Assembly (NCBI GenBank): GCA_031257715.1
Contig: JAIROE010000079.1
Span: 1 to 6,801, forward strand
Direction: 5' to 3'
Length of the DNA stretch: 6,801 nt
DNA from: Treponema sp.
GTDB taxonomy: Bacteria; Spirochaetota; Spirochaetia; Treponematales; Breznakiellaceae
The notes below the pieces were generated by a model. It was not told the origin of the DNA. It was given only the letters and a program-made list of their open reading frames with translations, and did no database searches. Shown piece after piece: positions 1-6,573 of this stretch. The position numbers were made by a program, and so were the translations under genes. The stretch's first letter is position 1. Each line of letters opens with the position of its first letter.

Positions 1-1111
1 CTTCCGGTTCGCCCGGCGCCGCCTGTTCCGCCCGGACAGGCTCCCCTCCCGAAAAGACGACGGTCAGTTCGGGCAGTCTGTCCTGATCGGCATCATACAG
101 GTAATCCGCTATTTCACCGTTTCGGTAACGGGTCCGGCTTTCATAAAAACCATCCCGGTCACCATCCTCTACAATAACACCGGAAAAGGCCAGAAGGTTT
201 CGGTTAAAATAACTCCTGCCCTCCTCACTCCGAAGGAGATTAAACGCCGAAAGGATGAGGGCCCTGTCAAGGACCGGTTCTCCGCCGCCCCCGAAAAGTT
301 CATCCGCCGCGGCAAAATCATCAATGAGCCCGGCGTTAAGGGCGGAGGGAATTGAGGCGGGAGACGGCCGGGAGGGCGGCGTAAAAAGCGCCCTGTAAGA
401 CGCCGTAAGACGTCTCGTCTCCTCCCCGTTCCGTATAAAAGGGGCGGCAAGGAAGGCCAGTTCAGGATCTTCTTCGAGAAGCAGGGGAAGGCGGCGCAAA
501 ACGGAGGCGAAAAGGGGTTCGTCACCGTGATCGGGGGTCCTCTGCGCGGCGTATTCAAAAAAGATACGGACGATGCGGGCGTTCCGGGGATAGCGGTCAA
601 ACGCTTCTTCAAGCGCCCTCCGGAAAACCCCCCTGTCGGAAAGGCCTTTCAGCGCCGAAAGGGCAAGTTCCGTTTCCCGCTCCCCGCCGGGAACACGGGC
701 CAGAACGCGGAGGACCCCGTCGTAGTTTCTCAGCATGAGGAGGGTCCGGGCTTCAAGAAGGCGGGCCTCCGCCGCGGTATGGTTCTTCCAGCGGTCCGCA
801 TCGAGGGCCCGCCGCAGGGCTTCAAGAACCGCCCCGCGGGGCCGCATCTCATGATCGCGGGCCAAAGCAAGAAGCAGCGAAAGATCGGAAGATACGTCGC
901 TGTAGTCCGCCGCTCTTTCCAGGGCGGCAAGGCCAGCCTGCCATTCGTCCCGGCTTATCGCGGCGGCAGCCCAGACGGCGTAGCGTTCCGCGGCGGCCTC
1001 TTCCCCCCGGCCCGGCGCGCCCGCATCCGGCACTTCCGCCGGGATATCCCGCGCCTGCACGGAGGCCGTCAGCATGGCGCAGAGGATCAGGGCGGAAGCA
1101 AGGCGGCCCAT
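1..1111 (-). CDS. Exported helical-repeat protein with C-terminal D-x-D-x-D repeats, partial (3' end outside window)
   Basis: I do not recognise this gene by name. The frame is open from ATG at 1111 to the window edge, giving 370 residues with the C-terminus missing. The start MGRLASALILCAMLTASVQA looks like a type I signal peptide (Arg3, a hydrophobic core, and a probable cut after Ala20). The Cys at residue 11 has Leu before it, so it is a poor lipobox and a lipoprotein is unlikely. Residues about 40-245 are rich in Ala, Leu, Glu and Arg, with amphipathic helices resembling TPR/Sel1-type solenoids (for example around 42-70, 94-125 and 162-190), but no strict TPR consensus. Residues 315-362 hold two 24-residue acidic repeats. 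The start lies 5 bp after the ftsH stop, with an AGGGCGG-like ribosome site inside the ftsH end, which implies translational coupling. The protein probably acts in the periplasm or at the envelope. Its function is unknown and need not be linked to FtsH. Confidence 0.8.
   Translation of the reverse strand, partial: MGRLASALILCAMLTASVQARDIPAEVPDAGAPGRGEEAAAERYAVWAAAAISRDEWQAGLAALERAADYSDVSSDLSLLLALARDHEMRPRGAVLEALRRALDADRWKNHTAAEARLLEARTLLMLRNYDGVLRVLARVPGGERETELALSALKGLSDRGVFRRALEEAFDRYPRNARIVRIFFEYAAQRTPDHGDEPLFASVLRRLPLLLEEDPELAFLAAPFIRNGEETRRLTASYRALFTPPSRPSPASIPSALNAGLIDDFAAADELFGGGGEPVLDRALILSAFNLLRSEEGRSYFNRNLLAFSGVIVEDGDRDGFYESRTRYRNGEIADYLYDADQDRLPELTVVFSGGEPVRAEQAAPGEPE
26..169 (-). 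repeat. Two tandem 24-residue D-x-D-x-D-x(3)-E repeats within the left-end CDS
   Basis: These are residues 315-338 and 339-362 of the exported protein. In the first unit Asp316, Asp318, Asp320 and Glu324 align with Asp340, Asp342, Asp344 and Glu348 of the second, an exact offset of 24. Gly332-Glu333 likewise align with Gly356-Glu357. The first unit also has Gly right after the third Asp, as in EF-hand or dockerin-like calcium loops; the second has Arg there. Calcium binding is an inference from the acidic spacing. More units may follow beyond the window edge. Confidence 0.6.
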
Positions 1112-1116
1112 GTCCC

Positions 1117-3003
1117 TTACCGCCCTGAAAGGGAAGCGGGGTTCTCCTGCGGGGGCATTCCCAGGAGTTCGCGGACCTCGTCGTCCGCCATGGTTTCCCG
1201 GGCAAGGAGCGCGTCGGCGAGCTTCTCCAGTTTTTCCCGGTGTGTATTGAGGATATCCTCAGCCGCTTTCCGGCCCTTTTCGAGGATGATCTGTACCGCC
1301 CTGTCTATGCGCCGGGCGGTATTCTCCGAGTAATCTTTGTGCCTGGCGATTTCCTTACCCAGGAAAATGGGCTCGTCTTCCTGACCATAGGCGACAGGCC
1401 CCACTTCTTCGTCCATGCCCCATTCACAGACCATGTGACGGGCCATCTCGGTAGCCTGCTGTATGTCCTGTTTGGTGCCGGTGGTCGTTTCATTGTAGAA
1501 GAGTTTTTCCGCCGTCCAGCCGCCATAACAGATCACGATGCGGTCCTCTATCCAGCCGCGTGTACGGCTGTAACTGTCTTCCTCGGGAAGGGACATGGCC
1601 ATGCCCAAGGCGTGACCGTGGGGAACAATGGTTACTTTATGAAGAGGATCGGCGTTTTTAAGGAAGTAGTGAAGCAGGGCGTGACCCGCCTCGTGTACGG
1701 CGGTCATGCGCCTTTCTTTGTCGGAAATCACAAGAGTCGTTCTTGCCACTCCCATGAGTATCTTGTCCCTGGCTTCTTCGAAGTCGGGCATCTGCACTTC
1801 GGCCTTGTCCCTGCGGGCGGCAAAAAGGGCCGCTTCATTTACGAGGTTGGCGATATCCGCCCCGCTCATCCCCGGCGTCGCCCGCGCTATGCGGGAAAGA
1901 TCGATATCCTTTCCAAGGGGAATTTTGGCGGCGTGTATTTTAAGAATGTCCTCCCTCTCCTTTATATCGGGCATCGCCACCATCACCTGGCGGTCAAAGC
2001 GGCCGGGACGGAGCAGGGCGGGATCAAGCACATCGGGCCTGTTGGTGGCGGCCAGTATTATCACCCCGTCCTTGGAATCAAAACCGTCCATTTCAACAAG
2101 AAGTTGATTCAGAGTCTGTTCCCGTTCGTCATGGCCCCCTCCGTAGCCCGCGCCGCGGGTCCGGCCTACCGCGTCAAGTTCGTCGATAAAAATGATACAG
2201 GGGGCGCTGCGCCTTCCCTGTTCAAAAAGATCGCGGACCCTGCTCGCGCCAACCCCCACGAACATCTCGACAAAATCCGATCCCGACATGTGGAAATACG
2301 CCACGCCGGCCTCCCCGGCCACGGCCCGCGCCATGAGGGTTTTCCCCGTACCGGGCATCCCCACAAGGAGCACTCCCTTGGGAATGCGGGCCCCCATTTT
2401 GGTAAATTTCTGGGGGTTTTTGAGGAAGGCAACCACCTCTTCCAGTTCGTACTTTGCGTCCTTCTGGCCGGCCACGTCGGAAAAACTGACCTTTTTCCCC
2501 TCGTCCTGATATCGCTTTGCCCGGCTCTTGCCGAACTGAAACGCCTTGTTCCCCGACCCCTGCATGTTCCTGAACATGAACCAGATAAAACCGATGCCTA
2601 TTATCCAGGGGAGGATCTCAATAAGGATGCGCCAGGGGTTCACGCTGGCGGCGGCCCCGGAAATGTGGACGCCCCTGCTCTTGAGAAGGTCAAGCAGGCC
2701 GGGATCCTGATAGGGGATGAGAGTCCTGCGGGGAGAGGGATCCTGCCCCGCGGCGCTTCTCAAAAAAATATCCATCACGTTGTTTTCGTGTATCGTGACG
2801 GATTCGACGAGTCCCTGTTCCAGATAGCCGGTAAAATCCGAATACCGTATTTCACGGATCTGCGGAGCGTTCCCCCGGAAAAAATAGAACACAAAAAGAC
2901 CCGCCATGACAATGAAAAAAATCAGGGCGACCCGGTTTGGCCGCCCCGGCATACCCGGCCTCGGAGAAGGACGCTGCGGCGTCTTGTTCTGATCAGAAAA
3001 CAT
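1117..3003 (-). CDS. ftsH: ATP-dependent zinc metalloprotease FtsH
   Basis: Membrane-anchored AAA+ protease that extracts and degrades membrane and short-lived cytosolic proteins as a hexamer. The 628 residues match the normal family length. A basic N-terminus precedes a first membrane helix at about 25-42. A short periplasmic domain follows, then a second helix at about 124-144. The AAA domain shows Walker A GMPGTGKT (215-222), pore-loop FVG (248-250), Walker [10 protein letters not shown] (270-278) and the second region of homology around 319-339 with arginine fingers Arg335 and Arg338. The zinc site is HEAGH (437-441), with Asp513 as the likely third ligand. All catalytic residues are present, so the enzyme should be active. 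The ATG at 3003 follows AAAGGGG with a 5-base spacer, and this ribosome site overlaps the tilS stop codon TGA, so translation is probably coupled to tilS. tilS and ftsH are also close in Bacillus, but there hpt lies between them and here it does not. Confidence 0.98.
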   Translation of the reverse strand: MFSDQNKTPQRPSPRPGMPGRPNRVALIFFIVMAGLFVFYFFRGNAPQIREIRYSDFTGYLEQGLVESVTIHENNVMDIFLRSAAGQDPSPRRTLIPYQDPGLLDLLKSRGVHISGAAASVNPWRILIEILPWIIGIGFIWFMFRNMQGSGNKAFQFGKSRAKRYQDEGKKVSFSDVAGQKDAKYELEEVVAFLKNPQKFTKMGARIPKGVLLVGMPGTGKTLMARAVAGEAGVAYFHMSGSDFVEMFVGVGASRVRDLFEQGRRSAPCIIFIDELDAVGRTRGAGYGGGHDEREQTLNQLLVEMDGFDSKDGVIILAATNRPDVLDPALLRPGRFDRQVMVAMPDIKEREDILKIHAAKIPLGKDIDLSRIARATPGMSGADIANLVNEAALFAARRDKAEVQMPDFEEARDKILMGVARTTLVISDKERRMTAVHEAGHALLHYFLKNADPLHKVTIVPHGHALGMAMSLPEEDSYSRTRGWIEDRIVICYGGWTAEKLFYNETTTGTKQDIQQATEMARHMVCEWGMDEEVGPVAYGQEDEPIFLGKEIARHKDYSENTARRIDRAVQIILEKGRKAAEDILNTHREKLEKLADALLARETMADDEVRELLGMPPQENPASLSGR

Positions 3004-3014
3004 GTATACCCCTT

Positions 3015-4430
3015 TCAGGACGGCTTGTTCATGACACCCATTCGTACCAGTACGCGAAAATCACCCGGCTTCGCTTCTCTGGCGAAGACGACCCCGGCGC
3101 GGCCGATAAAAGCCGCGGTTCCAAGGACATCGGCGGCGCATATGACGCGCTCCCCTCCCGCATCCGCCCGGCGGCAGGTCTTTCCCCCGCTTACAAGGGA
3201 ATCGCCGGGCCACGCGCTTCGGAGCGCCACGGGAAGGCGGGCAAAGAACACCGTCCCATCCTCCCCTCCGGCCCCTTCAGGCGCCCCGGCCTCAAGGATG
3301 CCGGGCACGGGATCGAACCGGGAGATCCTCTTTAGAGTATATAACCCCGGCTCTTTAATCAACAGCGAAAATCCTTCTTCTCCCGTGCTCACACGGGAAA
3401 GGACGATAAACCCCCGTTCCTTCCTTACCCTGACTTTCTTCCCCAGATCCGCCGCCCTCATTCCGCCCGCGCAAAAACGTCTGACACACGATCTCCGCGC
3501 GGTAAGGGCCTCTTCATGTCCGGCAAGGATATCCACGCCCTGAAAAAGAGCCTCTTCCCTGATTATGGGAGGCTCCGCGAAAAAAGGGAGCTCCGCCGTT
3601 CTGAGGCCGCCGTCTGTTTTTTCCCAGGCTATCCGCTTTTCAGCTTCCCCCTCAATAAAGGAGGCGGCGAGGGATTGCGTGGTTCCCAGTGCCTGTACGC
3701 CCCTTTCCCAGCGGGGAAACGCCTCATCCAGAAGGGGAACAAGGCGGTTCCGTATCCTGTTGCGGAGAAAGCGGTGATCCTGATTGGTAGCGTCCGTTCT
3801 GAACGGGATATTCCGCAGCGCAAGATAGGTCTCGACATCGGAGCGCGTCAGGAAAAGAAGGGGCCGTACAAAGGGAACGGGCTCCGCCGTTTTTTGAGGC
3901 ATGGCGGCAAGCCCCCGCGGTCCGCAGCCCCTGAGAAAGCGTATCAGGACCGTTTCAAGAAGATCGTTTCGCGTATGGGCGGTGAGTACGGCCGCCGCGC
4001 CCGTACGGCGGGCCTCCCTTTTGAATATGCGGCGGCGATAGAAACGGGCGGCGGCTTCAAGGCCCATCCCCCGTTTCGCCGCCATTCCGGCGATTCTGCC
4101 TGGAGGCACCGTGACAACACGGCAGGGCACGCCCAGTTCCCCGCAGAGCCTCACGACCGCCCCGGCGTCTCCCCGGCTTTCATCCGGGGGGCGGATACCA
4201 TGCTCCACATGAACACAGCGGAGGCTGAAAACGGGACGGACGGCGGCGCCGTCAGCCGGCGCGGCGGCCGAAACAGTTACCGCGGCCAGCGCGCAGAGCA
4301 TGGCCGTCGAATCGGCGCCGCCTGAAACCGCGGCAAGCAGTACCGCGCCCGGCGGAAAATCGCGCAACACGGCCGTACCGGCCCTTTCAAACAGGGAAAC
4401 AAAATTGTCCGGGGAAAAGGCCCCGTTCAC
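3015..4430 (-). CDS. tilS: tRNA(Ile)-lysidine synthase TilS
   Basis: Cytosolic N-type ATP pyrophosphatase that attaches lysine to C34 of the CAU-anticodon tRNA-Ile, changing it to read AUA codons. The 471 residues fit the long family form with a C-terminal domain. Visible motifs are the PP-loop SGGADS (36-41), VHVEHGIRP (73-81), LTAHTRNDLLET (149-160), and the segment around 206-234 with TDATNQDHRFLRNRIRNRL. In the third motif the common H-H-x-D-D-Q reads H-T-R-N-D-L, keeping the last Asp and the E-T pair. The C-terminal domain (from about 405, beginning PGDSL) is only loosely conserved. The start is GTG at 4430. The only in-frame room upstream is 7 codons after the rplY TAA, and the first Met (43) lies beyond the PP-loop and would destroy it. 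A GGGAG sequence lies about 10 bases upstream. It sits 21 bp after rplY and 11 bp before ftsH. Confidence 0.95.
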   Translation of the reverse strand: MNGAFSPDNFVSLFERAGTAVLRDFPPGAVLLAAVSGGADSTAMLCALAAVTVSAAAPADGAAVRPVFSLRCVHVEHGIRPPDESRGDAGAVVRLCGELGVPCRVVTVPPGRIAGMAAKRGMGLEAAARFYRRRIFKREARRTGAAAVLTAHTRNDLLETVLIRFLRGCGPRGLAAMPQKTAEPVPFVRPLLFLTRSDVETYLALRNIPFRTDATNQDHRFLRNRIRNRLVPLLDEAFPRWERGVQALGTTQSLAASFIEGEAEKRIAWEKTDGGLRTAELPFFAEPPIIREEALFQGVDILAGHEEALTARRSCVRRFCAGGMRAADLGKKVRVRKERGFIVLSRVSTGEEGFSLLIKEPGLYTLKRISRFDPVPGILEAGAPEGAGGEDGTVFFARLPVALRSAWPGDSLVSGGKTCRRADAGGERVICAADVLGTAAFIGRAGVVFAREAKPGDFRVLVRMGVMNKPS

Positions 4431-4451
4431 ACGTATCAGGCTCCCGAAAGC

Positions 4452-5114
4452 TTACTTTTTCTCGGGCGGAGCCGCGGCGGCGCCCGGCGCGGGAGCGGCG
4501 CCCGCGGCGGGGGCAGCCCCGGAGACTCCCGGAACGGCGGCGCTTTCTTCCTGCACGGCCTCGGCCTTGGCGTATTTCACCAAGGCAACCACCTGATCGG
4601 CGCCCGAAATAAGCTTTACCCCTTCGCCAAGGGCTATATCCCGCACGTGTATGGACTGGTTCACCTTAAGGGCGGACACATCCACATCGATACGCCCGGG
4701 AAGATCCCGGGGGAAGCATTCCACCTCAATTTCATGAAGGGGAAATTCCAGAATTCCGCCTTCGCGCACCCCGACGGGGGTCCCGTGAATATGGACGGAG
4801 ACCCTGGCCCTAAGGAGGCGGCCGCTTTCCACTTCATAAAAATCAACGTGAAGTATATTCCCGTTGACAATATTCCGCTGGGTATCCTTGACAAAAGCAT
4901 CGTAGGATTTTCCTTCCACTTCCACCTTGACAATGGTACTTTCGGAGATGTTTTTGATACCGCCCAGAAATTCCCGTCCGTCAAGATCTATAGACAGCGG
5001 AGAACCCGTCCGCCCGTACAAAACCGCCGGAATGCGGCCCGTCTGCCTGATCCTGCGGGCATCGGCCGATCCTCTGCCCTGCCGGCTTTTTGCCTGCAAT
5101 ACTACCTGATTCAT
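4452..5114 (-). CDS. rplY: 50S ribosomal protein bL25, long TL5/CTC form
   Basis: bL25 binds 5S rRNA in the large subunit. This is the two-domain form known as TL5 or CTC (general stress protein Ctc in Bacillus). Residues about 1-95 form the 5S-binding domain: GRGSADARRIRQTGRIPAVLYG is seen at 13-34, and VNGNILHVDFYEV at 83-95. Residues about 98-183 form the CTC beta domain, with ILEFPLHEIEVECFPRDLP at 121-139. From about 192 the protein ends in a low-complexity Ala/Pro/Gly tail finishing PEKK, probably disordered. Start ATG at 5114 has AGGGG 7 bases upstream. It follows tRNA-Gln by 67 bp and precedes tilS by 21 bp. In Bacillus the neighbour pth lies just after ctc; it is absent here. Confidence 0.97.
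   Translation of the reverse strand: MNQVVLQAKSRQGRGSADARRIRQTGRIPAVLYGRTGSPLSIDLDGREFLGGIKNISESTIVKVEVEGKSYDAFVKDTQRNIVNGNILHVDFYEVESGRLLRARVSVHIHGTPVGVREGGILEFPLHEIEVECFPRDLPGRIDVDVSALKVNQSIHVRDIALGEGVKLISGADQVVALVKYAKAEAVQEESAAVPGVSGAAPAAGAAPAPGAAAAPPEKK
4455..4541 (-). repeat. Low-complexity Ala/Pro/Gly tail-coding tract of rplY
   Basis: This encodes residues 192-220 of bL25, almost only Ala, Pro and Gly with a final Glu-Lys-Lys. The DNA is dominated by GCC/GCG/GGC triplets in short imperfect repeats, such as the recurring GAAP and AAPA units. Such tracts often vary in length between strains by slippage or unequal exchange. No fold or function is evident; it is likely a flexible solvent-exposed tail. 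Confidence 0.6.
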
Positions 5115-5118
5115 TCAT

Positions 5119-5169
5119 ATACCCCTGTTCACTTATTTGGGCCGGCGGGCTTCACCCCTGTGCCCCTGT
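5119..5169 (-). other. rplY leader with three ACAGGGG copies
   Basis: The 67-bp stretch between tRNA-Gln and rplY holds three copies of ACAGGGG on the minus strand (complements at 5122-5128, 5155-5161 and 5163-5169). The copy closest to rplY supplies its AGGGG ribosome site. The other two have no start codon at a useful distance that leads to a sizeable frame. I see no clear promoter or terminator here, so rplY is probably expressed from transcripts that run through the tRNA. Confidence 0.35.
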
Positions 5170-5181
5170 CATTCCAGTCTA

Positions 5182-5253
5182 CTGGGACGACAGGATTCGA
5201 ACCTGTGCATGCCGGAGCCAAAACCCGGTGGCTTACCACTTGCCTACGTCCCA
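5182..5253 (-). tRNA. trnQ: tRNA-Gln (anticodon UUG)
   Basis: A full 72-nt cloverleaf reads on the minus strand. The acceptor stem is TGGGACG paired with CGTCCCA, with discriminator G at 5182. The D arm is GGC...GCC. The anticodon stem CCGGG/TCCGG (one G-U pair) closes loop TTTTGGC, giving anticodon TTG (complement of 5219-5221). The T arm is ACAGG-TTCGAAT-CCTGT. The U1-A72 first pair and G73 are typical of glutamine tRNA. CCA is not encoded, so it must be added after transcription. The gene lies between spoVG and rplY in the same direction, without an obvious promoter of its own, and could be excised from a longer transcript. Confidence 0.97.
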
Positions 5254-5269
5254 AAAAATCACATTCATT

Positions 5270-5289
5270 CCCAAAACCGCGGGTTTGGG
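5270..5289 (-). other. Hairpin-forming inverted repeat between spoVG and tRNA-Gln
   Basis: The 20-bp sequence CCCAAACCCGCGGTTTTGGG (minus strand) pairs over six outer base pairs, with one C-T mismatch before an inner GC-rich core. On the minus strand it is followed by AATGAATGTG before any T-run, so it does not look like a normal intrinsic terminator. It may be a processing or stability structure separating the spoVG message from the tRNA precursor. Confidence 0.35.
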
Positions 5290-5320
5290 AGCAGCTTCAC
5301 AAGGCCAACCGGGAATTTCC

Positions 5321-5602
5321 CTATATTTCTACCGAAGGGTCGTCCGGCCCGCCGCCGTTATCATACTGCTCCAGAATACGGCGCTGCAATTCAGCCCTGA
5401 ATTCCGGCTGTATGGGATGGGCCACATCCTTGTATTCCCCGGCTCTGGTCTTACGGCTCGGCATGGCAATAAAAACGCCGCTTTTTCCCTCAATGATTTT
5501 TACATTGTGCACCACAAAGCAGTCGTCAAATGTAACCGTAACGTACGCTCTCAGTTTGCCTTCTCCGGCTACTTTCCGGACCCTAATGTCAGTTATCTCC
5601 AT
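5321..5602 (-). CDS. spoVG: SpoVG family nucleic-acid-binding regulator
   Basis: Small 93-residue protein of the SpoVG family. In Bacillus it affects septation and sporulation. In Staphylococcus, Listeria and Borrelia, members bind DNA or RNA and act as global regulators. The start MEITDIRVRKV and the stretch around 37-60 (IEGKSGVFIAMPSRKT, then a YKDVAHPI motif) are diagnostic. The C-terminus (after about 70) is short and acidic. The start at 5602 is set by AAGGAG 7 bases upstream and by the family N-terminus; a longer frame to 5698 would add 32 unrelated residues inside ispE. No sporulation is expected in a spirochaete, so the role is likely regulatory RNA or DNA binding. It lies 44 bp after ispE. 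Confidence 0.96.
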   Translation of the reverse strand: MEITDIRVRKVAGEGKLRAYVTVTFDDCFVVHNVKIIEGKSGVFIAMPSRKTRAGEYKDVAHPIQPEFRAELQRRILEQYDNGGGPDDPSVEI

Positions 5603-5609
5603 GGCGCGT

Positions 5610-5615
5610 CTCCTT
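5610..5615 (-). promoter_or_regulatory. spoVG ribosome binding site
   Basis: AAGGAG lies 7 bases before the ATG at 5602. It is the best ribosome site in the window and fixes the spoVG start over the longer in-frame ATG at 5698. Confidence 0.85.
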
Positions 5616-5640
5616 TTAAACGGGGGCAAAATCAACTTTA

Positions 5641-5670
5641 ATTGTACTACCGTCTCCACCCTGCACGCAA
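5641..5670 (-). promoter_or_regulatory. Possible spoVG promoter at the ispE 3' end
   Basis: On the minus strand TACAAT (5641-5646, five of six matches to the -10 consensus) begins directly after the ispE stop codon. TTGCGT (5665-5670) lies 18 bp upstream as a weak -35. Transcription would start near 5634 and give a roughly 30-base leader containing the strong ribosome site. The -35 is poor, so this is only a candidate for separate spoVG expression. Confidence 0.35.
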
Positions 5671-6549
5671 GGAAAATGTTAACCGAACGAAAGGCCATTC
5701 TTTCGATAAAATTTTCGCCGCTCTCTTTGCTCTTCCTCCATCGGTAAAAATTCCGAAACAGGTGGAACCTGAACCGGATAAACCGGAAAAATCCGCACCG
5801 GCCCCCTCAAGGGCGGAAAGGATCTCCGTATAAACCACCCCGTCGCCGTTTTCCCCGTCGTTTTGGAAAACCGGGAGGAAATCATTTCCCCAAGGCCAGT
5901 CCCGGGGTCCGTTTCCGGCAATTCGGGCGGACACCGCCCGCGAAAACCCCTTTTCCGGCGGGAAGCGATCCTGCCGGAAACGGTCCAGACGGCGGTAAGC
6001 GGCGGCGGTATCACTTGCAAACCCCGGATTCACCAGTACCACAGGCGTTCCGGCCGGAAAATCAACCGGCGCAAGACGCTCACCCCTCCCACCCGCCAAA
6101 GCGGCGCCATCCAAAAGGAAAAAGGGAACGTCGCTCCCCAGTTTTTCCGCCATTATACGCAGGTCTTCCCCCGAAAGTCCTGCCCCTGAAAGGCGGTTAA
6201 GGGCCACAAGCAGAGCCGCCGCATCGGAGGAACCGCCTCCAAGGCCGGCGCCCACGGGTATACGTTTTGTTACCCCTATGTCAAGCCGGCGGTTAAACCC
6301 GGTTTTCTCCCTGAAAAGGGAAAAAACCGTGTACAGGATGTTCTCCCCGGGCCGCAAAAACCCGGCGCCGGCTCCCCCCATCCGTATACACGGCCGGCCT
6401 TCGCCGTCCATGAATCCTATCCTGAGGGTATCCCCAAAAGCAAGCGGCACAAAGAGGCTTTCAAGTTCGTGATACCCGTCCGCCCGTCTTTCCCCTATGC
6501 GAAGGTACAGGTTGATCTTGGAGGGAGCCTCTACCGTTAAACCAGCCAT
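5647..6549 (-). CDS. ispE: 4-diphosphocytidyl-2-C-methyl-D-erythritol kinase IspE
   Basis: GHMP-family kinase that phosphorylates the 2-hydroxyl of CDP-methylerythritol, the fourth step of the MEP route to isoprenoids. It is cytosolic. The 300 residues match the family. The N-terminus APSKINLYLRIGERRADGYH (8-27) carries catalytic Lys11. The ATP motif PVGAGLGGGSSDAA spans 98-111. The catalytic Asp140 sits in GSDVPFF (138-144). GNDF is at 221-224, and the third GHMP motif LSGSGSTCFGIF at 257-268. All key residues are present. Start ATG at 6549 agrees with the family N-terminus. It has no clear ribosome site, and its -10 box ends only 11 bp before the start codon, so the mRNA may be nearly leaderless. 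It heads the minus-strand series and is divergent from the gene at 6670. Confidence 0.97.
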   Translation of the reverse strand: MAGLTVEAPSKINLYLRIGERRADGYHELESLFVPLAFGDTLRIGFMDGEGRPCIRMGGAGAGFLRPGENILYTVFSLFREKTGFNRRLDIGVTKRIPVGAGLGGGSSDAAALLVALNRLSGAGLSGEDLRIMAEKLGSDVPFFLLDGAALAGGRGERLAPVDFPAGTPVVLVNPGFASDTAAAYRRLDRFRQDRFPPEKGFSRAVSARIAGNGPRDWPWGNDFLPVFQNDGENGDGVVYTEILSALEGAGADFSGLSGSGSTCFGIFTDGGRAKRAAKILSKEWPFVRLTFSLRAGWRR

Positions 6550-6555
6550 GCCGTC

Positions 6556-6573
6556 ATTTTATTATAATAAAAT
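6556..6573. repeat. Perfect 18-bp AT palindrome over the ispE -10 box
   Basis: ATTTTATTATAATAAAAT is identical on both strands. Its centre holds TATAAT in both directions. Only the minus-strand copy has a fitting -35 box. The palindrome ends 6 bp before the ispE start codon. It could be an operator for a dimeric repressor or simply a fortuitous product of the AT-rich promoter. Confidence 0.75.

Noticed and set aside
1059..1111. Lipoprotein signal for the left-end protein
   Set aside because: The Cys at residue 11 is preceded by Leu-Ile-Leu and sits inside the hydrophobic core, so it does not fit a lipobox; a type I signal with a cut after Ala20 fits better.
849..1205. A minus-strand frame spanning the ftsH end and the next gene
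   Set aside because: It is out of frame with both genes and reads as Gly/Arg/Pro-rich sequence. The frame starting at 1111 has the signal peptide and runs open to the edge.
527..1333. A 268-codon plus-strand frame at the left
   Set aside because: It is antisense to the exported protein gene and the ftsH end, with Arg/Pro/Gly/Ser-rich low-information sequence and no ribosome site. The minus-strand frame has a signal peptide and internal repeats.
1240..3543. A 767-codon open frame on the plus strand opposite ftsH and part of tilS
   Set aside because: It lies entirely antisense to ftsH and the tilS C-terminal part, both of which have complete family motifs. The encoded protein has no recognisable domain and is rich in His, Pro, Gly and Arg as expected from the antisense frame of GC-rich genes.
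3516..4325. A 269-codon plus-strand frame opposite tilS
   Set aside because: Antisense to the TilS catalytic domain; no domain features and no ribosome site.
5270..5289. Intrinsic terminator after spoVG
   Set aside because: The inverted repeat can fold but has a mismatch, and no T-run follows its stem directly on either strand; kept only as a possible structure.
5321..5698. A longer spoVG start at 5698
   Set aside because: The 32 extra residues overlap the ispE end, match nothing in the SpoVG family, and the strong AAGGAG site belongs to the ATG at 5602.
4647..5747. A 366-codon plus-strand frame across rplY, tRNA-Gln and spoVG
   Set aside because: It crosses a tRNA gene and two well-supported genes on the other strand, and its sequence shows no family features.
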